The notes under the pieces are model-generated. The model was not told the DNA's origin, made no database searches, and saw nothing but the letters and a program-made list of their open reading frames with translations. A stretch of DNA of 64,000 bases from Cardiocondyla obscurior (Eukaryota > Arthropoda > Insecta > Hymenoptera > Formicidae). Within the stretch, counting starts at the first letter, position 1; each line of letters opens with the position of its first letter. The translations under genes were made by a program, and so were the position numbers. Shown piece by piece: positions 49,231 to 61,000 of this stretch. The DNA is taken from the NCBI RefSeq assembly GCF_019399895.1, contig NC_091869.1, positions 3,100,001 to 3,164,000 on the forward strand, given 5' to 3'.

Positions 49231-49705
49231 CTTACATCTTGCAGCATCTCTCGGTCGTAGACTTAGTATAGCCTGACTCCAAGAAGATTTTAATTAAACC
49301 CGCCCTTCCAATGTTGCGTCTGATTGGAATGAGCTAATCCCATTCGTAGAAAATTTAGGGTTTCCTTTCCCAGAAAGACAAACTTGCGTGAGGACAGTGA
49401 AGTTTTTCCGTCGGTGAAAAAATTGTAATAATTGTACAACCGTAAACTTATTTATCCCATAGAAAGATAATATTTTACAATTTTCTTTTTAACAAAAATT
49501 AATTTTTTAAATTAATTTTTTTTTATATTTAAATTAAGCTTGCCTTGCTTGCACATTTTTACAAATTCCCGGTGCGATTAATTTCTTTAGAAAATAATTT
49601 TCTAGGGCCCTACGTTTTCTATTGTCTGTGATAGATGGACTTTCCTAAATAAGTCATTTGATGGGAGATTTTAGAAGGTCGGAGAAACATTTGGTTGTCT
49701 TACAG

Positions 49706-50040
49706 GGAGGTCTTAACTGGCACCGGGAGGAGCAGAAGAAACATCATGAGAATGACATCTAAATCTTGCTTTTCGCTTCACGCTGACTGCCCGCCCTTTT
49801 GCTGGCTATGCTTAGAGCCAAAACTCCCTTTCCTCCCTTTAACCTTCGTAGGGGTGGATCCTCAGGAGTACACTCGAAACCAAAAATTAACTAGTTTCTA
49901 TGACTGACTTCTAAGCCTATTTTTCGAGCTCGCTCTGTTATCTTTCAATACATAGATATAAAATTAATCTCATTTATTATTTCTTAGCAAATAATATTTT
50001 AAAATATTTTGCTAGAATAAAACAGACTAAAATTTTGCGT
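49706..50040 (+). other. Candidate 3'-terminal exon with poly(A) signal
   Basis: A good acceptor (TTGGTTGTCTTACAG, AG at 49704-49705) precedes a frame reading GGLNWHREEQKKHHENDI and stopping at TAA (49760-49762). AATAAA lies at 50016-50021, about 250 bases later, as expected for a terminal exon. The block at 49240-49910 looks poorer in CpG than the surrounding GC-rich patches, so its history may differ. A 70-codon frame in another register (49695-49907) and an antisense frame also cross it. The charged tail matches no family I recognise. A decayed transposon fragment is an alternative. Confidence 0.22.
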
Positions 50041-53000
50041 TAAGCTTTTAGAAATTTCGCATCAAATTGAAGTAGCATCTCGCTTGAAAGACGTAAAGCA
50101 TATTATGTATAGAGGCTTCGTTTTACGTAACACACCGGAACAACGTTTTTATATTTTTATGGAGGTGAAAGTTGAGTGTAAGGGTCGAGACCGTGAAGGT
50201 ATTCCCTTAAGTTTCTCCGACAGGCGGAAAAACGTATCTGGCACAAAGGCGAGTTTCACTTTCGTCCCACGATCGTTTCGTACAGGCGGCATTGATTTCA
50301 CACGCGGAAGAATGAGTGAAAACTTAGTACTTTAATAATCTGAATTTTTCAAAAAAAAAAAAATCCTTTAAAAAAAAAAGATTAATTGCGCAATAATATA
50401 CTGCATTACAAAGAGTCGATTGTACCTAGAGCTAAATGTTTAAATCAATTAAAATAAAAATTAAAATACACAGCGCACCAAATATAATTTGCGATATGGA
50501 TTTTCTCGCTGGAAAAAAAAGGGGGAAAAAAAAGGAGAGCGATTGTTTTTCTATTTTGCGAATCTAGCCGTGGATTCCATAGCCATTGATATCACTAGTC
50601 GCGAGTTTTCACGTAAAGCGCCCGCCCATTCCACGAAATCGTGCACGTGTGCAACGCCGGATTCAGCTGCCTCGTTCGGTTCAGGAATGAATTATCGCCC
50701 GTTCGGGGCTGAGCTCTTTCATTTCCAGTCTACGCGGTAGTCCCGTCCTTTTCTCTCCTCCATATCGGCCGAGGCTGCAGACAGCAACGCTTTTTTCTCA
50801 TCCCTCCGCGATACCTCCCTCCATTTCTCTCTCACTCCGTTTTCTTTTTCAATTTCCATCAGAGATATATCGTGTCGTTTTTATTTCTCCGTCCCTTTAT
50901 ATGCTCGAATAATTTCTGTCTATATTATTTGTTGTGTTTATTTTAGAATAATTAATGATGTCGTTATTAATAACGCCACTTAAAATTTTTGCACGCGCGG
51001 AAAATTGAGTTTTTTCTTTTCTTTTTTTTTTATTTTTTTTAATTTAATTACTTGCGCTGGAAAAACGTGCCACGCAAAAATTTTAGAATAAATAAAAGTG
51101 ATCGTAAAAATGCTACAAAATAAAGTAGCAGAGAGCTAATTATTTTTCCGATCTGCAACGGGAAACCAATTTTCTGCTTTGAAACTCGTCTGGAGATTCT
51201 CCAATTCCTTTGAGAATAGTCGAGATAAGGGCAAAATTCATCAGATCCGCCAAAGCAATCTTCATCTTGATATTTGTTTCTGACCGAAAAGGTCAGAACA
51301 AGACGCTATTACGAAAAATATTTCTCCACCGAGCTTGAAAATATAGCTTCTCGCTTTAATTAATATAAATGTACCTCTGAAATATCAATCTTGAAAGTTA
51401 TAGAATTCTACGCGCTCAATTTTTAATTATCGTCACTTTGTTTTTCAAAATATTAATATTACCTTAATATTAAATTAATGAAACTAATTAATTTAATTTA
51501 GAAACTCAGACAAAGCTAAACAACGTTTGATTGCATTTGCACTAACATTTTGTTTGTTTGATATCTCGTGAACAGCTGGGAGGGTAAACTTCTAATCGTT
51601 CGGAGGCATTCTCGGTAGGTAAATCTTTCGCAATTCGTTCAAAGAGAAATGGCATGCGAGGGTGCTGGGGACACAATCAATTGGGTGTTTTCGTTTTGAA
51701 CCGTGCTGCACGATCGAGGATGAAAGAAGGCTACGGGGTGGGTAAATTGGAATTCCGCGATGCGAAGGATGATGCCGCCTCGGTTGGCCGGGGACGAAAA
51801 GGGAGCACGCCGGGGCGCGAACGAGGAAGGAAACCGACGGGCGAAAAAGGACGACGGCGAGGAGCAAGGGAGGCGCAGCATCCAAGGAATATTTACTGCC
51901 ATCTTCTCCACCACTTACCCACAGATTCACTGCCTGAAGTTGTAAACACCTCTTAACTATATGGAGATAGTATCTCGGTTTCCCTCCCCGTGCGTTCTAA
52001 ACTGTTACGCGGCTGTCGCGACTATCATTAATTAGATCATCGAATCATTACAGGCGGGGATATTTCTTCTTTTTTTTTATTTTTTTTTTATTAATTCACT
52101 CGAAATACACGCTGCACGTTTTCGCTAGTTTTCGGTACACGTCGGTCGCGGACTGCAGCAGCATCGTGCGTGAAATGCCATAATTAAAGCGGCCATCGTA
52201 TCGCAATAATTATTTCAAATCGAACTGCAGGCGGCGTCGCTAGATCGATTTTCCGCTATTTAATTTGCATACCGCGTGCGTTGTATTTGTTAACGCTAGA
52301 ACGACACCGATCGATACGCACCGCCGCCTGCTCGTAGTTCGGCGCTCACCTGAACAAACGGTTTACATATTCATCGATGCTTGGATCAACATTTGTCGTG
52401 CGGCGAAGAAATTTCGCATTTAAATGACCTTGTCTCGCGGCAAGCCGGCATGGCGGCTTCTTGTCCGCCGGTGAAAATGTGACGTTTCGCTGCGTACCAA
52501 GACGCGCCGCGATTTATGTGTCCTGAACTTGACTCGTCGCTCTCGAAACCGGTTTCCTGCTCCATCTCGCTCGGATGCGGATTATACAATCGATAACTGT
52601 TCCCGAATACGCACCCGAGTTTTTAGCGGCCGCTACGAGCGTGATTTATCGATTAACACTTAATGCGAGAGAGAAGTGACATTAATATACCGAAAGTACG
52701 TAATACCGCCGAATATTTTAAAATGGACTTAGCATAATTGCCGCAGGAGCATTGCGACAAGTACATATTCGCCGTGCACCGCGGCGTCCGTTAAGATGTT
52801 AATTTTTCTATCGGCTAATTAATAATTTCGTGAGCGGCGGAGGGCGATATGCCCACGGGGAAATTAAGAAAACGGTGCGGCGAATTACAATCGCCGGCGG
52901 TGTCTGTTTTTAAGTGAAGATTATTCGTTTCACCGAGAAATAAAGTGGCCGGCTAAGAAACGGCGGCCCCGAAACAATGAGCTGATGCGCTTCTCCGTGG

Positions 53001-56000
53001 CGGTGGATGGCGGAGACGTGGAGATATAGAACGAGAGAGACAAATAGAAGGAGACGGTGAAACCCACTAAATCAATACTCTGCCATCGCTCCAACTCTGG
53101 CTCATCCCCTCGCCCACCCCCTTAGCCCAGCCTCCCCCGAGTCGTCAGCCCGCTTCTCTCCCGGCGTCCTCCTTCACCGGCGTTTCTCGGTTCCGTTCGT
53201 TCCACGCCACCCTTCGTTCCACCCCCGTCACGCTCTCGAAGCGAAACTTCTCTGGCTCCGCTTCCACGGGCTACTCCCGCAGAGAGTTTCCTCCGAGGGC
53301 CGAATTCTCCCTTATGCGTCGGTATAATCTACCCAGGGCTTCACGAAACGCCGGTGACGCGTGAAAAACGTATATTGCTAAGTTGCCTTGCCGTTTCACG
53401 GGAGTTCGGCGCGTATCAGTTGGTTCCTTTCGATGAACGCGCAATAACAGCGAAGGCAATTTTTCTAAAACTAATACATTTTGATAAGAAATAATTGTAC
53501 TAATTTTTTTTAATTTAATTTTTTTTTTTTTACCGAGATTTTTTTTTTCTTTTGAAATTTGTTATTGAATTTCTGTAGGGTTAATATATTTCTTCTCTTT
53601 TTTTTTTATTTTTTTTATTTGATTTTTAAATTGCTTTAGATATGCTCGGTTTTAAATTTTGTAATTTTAAAACGCAGTTCTCATGAAATATTTTAGAAGC
53701 GAGTGTCGACGAGCTTCACTCCGCGCGGATAACGGAAAAGCGATATCGCCGCGCTGGCACGTAGACTGCAGATCCAAAAAGATACTTGCATGGAATTTTA
53801 ATTTAAGACTACTTGGAAACGATGAAAGCTGCATGTAGCTTTCTCTTGAGTCTCGTCCTGGTAGTAAAGTATTTTATTTTAATCCCGATTTTACTGCAAA
53901 TATCGAAATTTCCCGCTATGATAATTAATTATTCACTAAGAAAGAGCACCCTTCGTGCCTTTTAATTATTAACTCGAAGTTCCGGTTATCTCACGCGGTG
54001 TGTCAATAAACTGGGTCGCGTTGGGCACCCGCGAGACTATCCCCGATTCGCAAACGGACGCTGGGCATATCTGCGATCGTGAGATCGCACGGTCGGCTTG
54101 TATGGCCTATGAAAGAGGCGGCAGGAGGAAGAGATCGCTGATTGTGTGAGAAGCAACGTCCGCGTATGGGCGTCTACGTGTGCGGCTGCCCAAGACGAGG
54201 GTACGGTGGTAGCCCCAATGCGTCTGCAATCGAGAGCTAACTCGACAAATAAACGGCCGGCTGTTTCTTACTGCTGAACGATATCGTCGCCGCTACTGAC
54301 GGCGACTTCATCATACGCTTCGCAACGTTAGGAACGTGCGTCGTACTTTACCGCGAATTTTTAGAATCCTATACTTTTGTCGCATATTATTTTTATTCGA
54401 TAAAACGCCGCGAAAGGAGTTTAATTCGAAGCCGTTTCTTAATGAAGTTTTTAATACCCGTCGGGGTTCTTTTAATTAAATTTATTATGTATGTATACCG
54501 TGAATGGACGCTCAATAAGTAGCTCGGAATCTCGATTAATAGCCAAGAAAATCCTATACTTGCCGCTTTTAAAAAGAATATCAGGTAACAAAAAGTCCAA
54601 TTACACGGCCGGCAACTCCTGCTTTGTTTCACGGCCGGTGCCCGTTGGTTTATGCCTTCCCTCTCTTTATCTACTCCGCCACCGCCGGTTCTTTAAATTT
54701 CCCTCCTCGCTTTCCTTTTCTTTTCTACCAACGTGCGAACTTTTGTTGTCCCGGTAGCTGCCCAGTTTCTGATTTCTCGATGCCGCACCTCCCCGTGCTC
54801 TCGGCACTCTCTACTACGACTTACTGTCTCGTTAATTTCTTGCGATCCTCGAGACGATTACCGCACTTGTCCGAAAATTTAGCGCTTTTGGATGTCCCTT
54901 AAATCTCCCAGGGTGAGTTAAACTTCCTTGCGTCTTGACGTTTCGAAAATACGCTTCCGTATACATTCACATACATTCAAGTATCTATCATATATGTATA
55001 CATACATGTATACATCATAGATTTGCGTTTTCTATATTTTTTATGCGATTTTTGCCTGAGAAATACTATTTTGAAAAAAGCTTGTCGCATAATTATTTAA
55101 CTCAAAACGTGATAAATTTTAGGATCGCATTCATCAATAAAACATTTTTTCTGTCGATGGTAGTCTATTTAATTCTACGATTATACAAATTACGATGATG
55201 ATGTAAGATTTGAGACTTATTAATGCAAGTGTGATCGATAGCCGTCGTAAATAACGTATGTTAATAACGTGCGGTGTTTCAACGGGACAAAAAAATGCAA
55301 TTAATATTTATAATCTAGCGTACTACTCTTATGCGTTTCGCGTCCGTCTCGCTGTGGCGTGCAATAGCTGTTCAAGCCGCGTAACACCACCAATTATTAC
55401 GTTCCGCGATAAGTCATAATTGAACAATTAGATGCGTCAGATTTTAGTCGAGTTCCACATTGATGACCCGCATTTTCATAATCGGTAACAAAAAAGAAAA
55501 AAATTTTTAAGCAGACATTAAAAGAAAAGAATGCGTTAGAAACGTTGTCGAGAGGAACAAAAGAAAGATTCGAAATATTTTATCGCCTGAAAAGAGACCT
55601 CGAGTGCCTACGCCGGAAGAGTTAACAGACTAGACGAGCGTTTCGAAACTGTGTCTGAGCGTTTTCTATCTGAGCCACGCGATTCGGTACCGATAGTCGT
55701 CCGATAAGATTACGATCGGCGCTGAAAGATTGACGGCCGAATCCGTCAGCGGCTTTCTCGGCGTAGACGGACCCGGGATTTTCTGCAATTTTCTCCGCGG
55801 CCTTCGGCGCCGTAGGCCGCGCACGTCCCGAGGTTCGAAAGCTCGGCATTCAATTCGAATCGCGTACGCCCGCGGTTGATGAAAGCTTGAATGAGTGGCA
55901 CGTGGATGCTGCGCGCGAGCGCGGTTTCGTTAGCGGCGACGCTATTTTCGGCGTTTCTCGGGTATTAAAATTAGTACGAGGAAATAGATTCACGATAGAT

Positions 56001-56250
56001 ATAGTTCTCGCTCCTTACCTCCCCCTTTTCTCGAATCGGCGCGCGATAAATTACACGATTAAGCGTAACTCAATACTTGGATGAAACAACAAACGTCGTG
56101 CATCATCCCGTAACGCGAAGACGGAGAACGAGATATATCACGTCCCAATTTTAATGCGCATCAGCTGTCAGCGTCGCTGTCGTTAATTCACCCCGGGCCC
56201 GCTGTCGCGGGTCTAATTTAAAACGCGACTCGTCATTTCGTCCGGAGCGC
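50041..56250. other. Intergenic/intron-like DNA, no supported gene
   Basis: AT-rich with CpG patches at 51640-51900, 52100-53460 and 54000-54330. GCCATCTT occurs at 51898-51905. Around 54960-55015 is an ATAC/ATGT-rich stretch with two TGTATACA palindromes. Open frames are short and overlap on both strands. Confidence 0.3.
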
Positions 56251-57398
56251 GAAAATACACCGACACTCAAGACCCCTCGAGTTCATATCTGGATACTATT
56301 AAAATCATCCAGCCGGAGCTGCGGGACTTAATAAGCGACGAAGAGCGTTGATCGGAGTCCGCTGTCCTTGTTGACGTAACGGTATATGTGGTGGACGTCT
56401 CGAGAGTGTCCCCCCCGCGGCATCCCCCGATGTCCCGAAGACGGGCACGGGGGAGAGGAGAAGAATGAAGGGGAAACGAAACTCTCGCGGTGCTGTGTAC
56501 AACCACCACCGGTGCCGGATCACGGGGGCGTCAAGAGAAGCGAGGGCGAGAGGATAGGCCGCGGGGGCCGCGGGTGTACCGGGGGAGAGAAGGGGAGTGA
56601 AGCTTAACGCATGTGCACAGGGCGCCTCGCGTCGCGGCGCTCCGGTCCCGCCGGTCCGGAGGCTGCGAAACCGAGCGGGCGGAATTCGCGGATCAGAGTC
56701 GTCGCATCTCCCGCTTAAGATATACATCACCGCGGCACCGTCCGCGGCTTTCCATGGGTATCGGCGTGCCGAGAGCCGTCCCGACGCTGGCCGACGCGCA
56801 CCAGGCACCGGCAAGGACCGTCAATCGCGGACGGGATGCTGCACGCGGATTACGCCCGGTGACGAACGATACCTTGCGAAGTTGCGGCACATCGTGCGAC
56901 GCGGCACACGTGCGGTACGCCTTGAAGTGCGCAAAGTGCGGCGGACCCGCGGCGACGAGGCAGCCCGGCCCCGAGTCGACACACGAGTCGAGATCCAGTT
57001 AACAAATCCTGAAGAATCGACGCCCGTCTTCTTGGTACTCTACCTGAGAACGCTTCCGGGATAGTTACACGGGTTGAAGCGATATCAACGGAATTTTCGA
57101 GTCACTGGGAAGTGTGATCTCGCGAGGAGATCTTTGCACTGCTTCGTCGTTCATTTCGTCGCTGTTTGTTAAACGGTAAACAAGAAATCGATTTCAGTTG
57201 CAAAGCGAAATTACATTTTGTCGCGCTAACGAAGAAACATCCCAGGACTACGTTTTACGTTGCGGATTTTGCAAGTCGATGCTACATCGTTACTCCTCGA
57301 GCACAGCGCGCTGTTCATCGACCTTTTGCGAGCGTCACCCTCGCTACGTCTGAAGAAATTTTATCGGCAGCTCGAGCTTTGACGGCAACTTCGTCCAG
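56251..57398 (+). other. CpG-rich block with a possible donor at its 3' end
   Basis: One of the most CpG-dense parts of the window. Open frames up to 169 codons on the minus strand and 155 on the plus strand overlap heavily, which reflects GC bias. The block ends near CGTCCAG followed by GTGAAAG (GT at 57399-57400), a plausible donor, after a 78-codon frame from 57166. It may be a promoter with a long 5' leader. No DPE was found for the TCAGAG initiator-like motif near 56693. Confidence 0.25.
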
Positions 57399-57479
57399 GT
57401 GAAAGAGAATAATTTCGAATAACCTGACTCGCCTTATGTCGCGCTAAGTTGATTGCTCGCTTATTTTTTATCATTATTC

Positions 57480-58075
57480 ATCGGCAAGCAGCTTTATCAG
57501 CTAACAACTCGTTGCACCTTGGCAATATCTTTCCGAGACAATACGAAGGACCCTGAGACAATTTCGGCCGAATCGAAGCCGGGTAGCATCGAGTAAAGTG
57601 AACGTCTCGAGGTGCTTCGCGCGATTCCTCCGGCTCGTAGGTTCGTGTGCAACGGTATCGCGGTGGCAAAGTGAGGAAAGGGTGATGGTGAATGGACTCA
57701 CATGGTCACTCTGCCTGGTAGACAGTGAGTCCGCTCGCAGGACACATGGTTCGTCGACGGTGTTGGGCTTTTTCGATCCCACGCAGTTTCCTATCGTACC
57801 TGGCCCGGTGACTGTTGGCGAATCCGTTCGCTCTTCGTGGACAAAGACTTCTGAGACGGTGGTGCGCGAAGGGAAGTACCAGCCACGACGGGGCCCGGCG
57901 CCGGGGCGGAGACAAGGCCCCCGGTGCAGGGAAGAAGCCAAGCAGGGGAAGAAATCGAGGTTAGCGTAGCAGCAACGGCCCTGAAACTACAGGGGAGAAC
58001 GACTACCCCCTTGAACAGGGGGGAAACTAGAAGGCGACCTCGCCGACGGAGGCGACGGAAAAAGAAGCGACGGAG
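57480..58075 (+). other. Exon-like CpG-rich block ending at GGAG|GTGAGC
   Basis: Continues the CpG-rich domain to a strong donor GTGAGC at 58076. An internal GTGAGT at 57725-57730 after GGTAGACA is a second candidate. A 123-codon plus-strand frame (57598-57969) ends before the donor, and an antisense frame of 146 codons overlaps it. Purine-rich sequence just before the donor resembles exonic splice-enhancer DNA. The likely interpretation is a 5' leader exon with alternative donors. Confidence 0.25.
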
Positions 58076-58081
58076 GTGAGC

Positions 58082-61000
58082 GGAACGGCTTTAACTATGT
58101 ACACCTTATAAATCGTTGTTGAACGTCGGCGGCTAAACGCGGAAAACGACTCCGATCGAAGCGCGAAATGAAGCAGAGATTGGAAATTAAACTTAATAAA
58201 TAGGGGGTGCAATCTGTAATCGTGTTCTTCGAGAACGCGGGCAGAGTTAATTCTTGAAAAGTATACAACCGTTCGGTGAAACTTGAACGACTCAGATACG
58301 CTTAGACGTAAGAAATATAATTTATTACATCTAAAAAAATATTAATTAGGACTTTAATGAACCGTAAACCGCACGAGAAATTATAATGACATTTCAATTA
58401 ACGTCGAATTGTGTAAAATACCTCGAGCGTTACATTACAAAACTCAGAACGGTCAGTCATTGATTTTGTCGCGATTCGTTATTCGCTTTTTGCTTATTCG
58501 TCAAAATCTACGCGACTTAATAAAGTACATGAATAAGCAAATGTGCAAATGTCGTTATCGCAACTTTTTCAATTATATTTCGAAGTTATAAAGGTCTAAA
58601 AAAAAAAAGAAAGAAAAAAAAAGAATCTAAATTATATAAAAAATATTTTAAGTATTATTAAATTTAACGATATATCTTCATATAATTTCCGTAATAATAT
58701 CAAATAAATTATTCTCGCGTTAACAATTGAACTCGATACGTCAAGCACAATGCATCGAGACAATTTGTTGACGAGACTGGTCAGTTTAGCCGAGGATTCG
58801 GTTTTTAGCGAGATTAACGAGGTGAAATTATGTTTTCTGCGAACGCCTCTTATCAAGCCACGCGTGAAGCGTGGAATATATCTGTACCGCGCGCGTGCTT
58901 GAAACGTTTGGCAATTCGCTAACCACTCTTAATTGCAATTGATGATACAGTAAATTTCAAGGCGGCTCCGCGCGGTCAATGCAAAAAGCACGGATTCCAA
59001 TATTAAGTGCAATTTATCCGGCTTTCTTACAACCGGCCCGGTCGTCGGTGGTCCTTTGGTCACTTAGCTCTGGTGTTCTACAACGCACCGCAATTCCGTT
59101 TTTCTTCCAATACGTCAGTAAATTTTATCCACGTGTCAGTCAAAAACTTTCGAGACGTGGCACGTGAGAAATTTCCTTAAAAAAGAAGCTAAAGGAATTT
59201 TTTTTGTATTATTTTTTAATCCAAACAAAAAGATATCCGCAGTTTTTTTAATATCGTGTCGACAAGTTAGAGTTTATTACTTTTACACTTTTTTCTATAT
59301 ACTTCTGTTATTTTTTTAACGAAATAATCAATCTTTAATTAACAAAATTACATAATCTATGACGTAAATATTGCATAAATAGTGCATTACGTTTAAAATT
59401 GTACTGCAAAAGTAACACCAGCGGCCAAGTAACGTGTACGCGTTTTTCTCCTTCAATCGCCGACGCCGCGATATTTCTCTCGCTACTTTATTTTTTCCGC
59501 CGTGAACATCGGCGTGAAAGGAGGGCTCGGGGTGCGACCGCGATAGAATTCTTATCCCTAAAAGCGAGAACGCTGGTTGGCCATGGATCCCCTTGCTCAT
59601 ATTACGTCCCTTCCGTTCACGGCTGAAGGGGAGGAGGAAGAGGCAGCCAGTACAGGGACAGACCAGGGGGAGGTGAAGGGGACCGTCGAGGCAGGAAATG
59701 AAGGGAGTAGTCTGGGGTGATAGGAAAATTTGATGGAGGGTGGCAGAGTGACAGGGGGAGGGCGAGGGGAGGTGGGAAGAGAGCACGGGGAAGAGGAGCG
59801 GAGGGCTATCAATGACGCGTTAGAGCACGTCACGCTGCGCAATGCATCTGCCGCCATATGCCGTCATATATATTATCCTGGCGATACGTCAATTCGGCCG
59901 CTGATCATTATACTGATTACCGCAGCACGCAAACTACTCCGCATGTGTGGCCGTTCTCATGAGTCTGTTATTAATAAGCGCGCTTTAACTTTTGATCACC
60001 GGGAGACCAGTGCCCCAATGACTTGTTCAAGGGATTTCTGCCTTTTCGAAAAAGGAAGATCAAATAATTAAGGACCCGATAATTAACAGCGATTTAACGA
60101 GAAATGTATCTACGGTGTGTTTCGAAGAAGCGTTTCGAAACGGTGCAAAACGTGTACGAAAACGTCCGTGGACGGAGACGGGAAAGCGAACGGCAAAAGG
60201 CAGAGGCGGAAGAAAAGGAAAAGCTCGGATGAATAGCGGCCTAAGTCATAAATTTCGATATTATATACGATGTCTCGGTTCGCTGAGAGAAAGGGAAGAG
60301 AAGGAGGGTGGATAGTTTGCAACGTTGACGCAACCAACAATGCTCTCATAAAATTTTAACTTTCTTTTTTTTTTTTCTTTTTTTTTGGCGCACAATAACG
60401 CAAAGTTTTCCCGATTTCCCTCGGACAGGGAATACAAAAGACAAAGTTAATGCGGCAAAAGAGCCAAGCTTTCACCTTTTCCTTGACCTCGCTTCTCCTC
60501 CTTCTTCACTTCCGTGTCGAAATCGTTGAGAATAAAATTGCAAATTTTTCGAAGTTGATATTTTACGTTTCTTTTTATTGTTTGAAAGTCTTACAAAAGA
60601 ATATCGCAAAATGTATCGTTATAAAGTAATTTTATCTAAAAGGAAATTATTACGTCTTATTAAATATCAATTTCAAAAATAGAAAAAAATAATTTCCAAT
60701 TATTGAGAAATATTTTCAGCTTTCTAAAGCAAATGCCTGAGTCCGTGTTCAAAAAGCACCCGGTTATAGTTGGTTTGCGGGTCCAAAGTACATTTTTATT
60801 CCGGGATAGAGAGTGAGGCGTATAACGCAGCCGACATCCCTTGTTATTTCTCCTATTTTCCGTCGCGATAAATCACGAATGCCGACGGACGGACTAAGGA
60901 AGTAGGGCCAGCCCGGAGGAAAGGGGGATCTCGTTGCCGGACGCAAAACCAAAACCATAACGGCGAAGGATGTCAACATTCCCGACAATTTATAGAAGTC

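Noticed and set aside
56305..57064. Long open frames of 155-169 codons on both strands
   Set aside because: Extreme GC bias removes stops in all frames. The translations lack domains and overlap one another.
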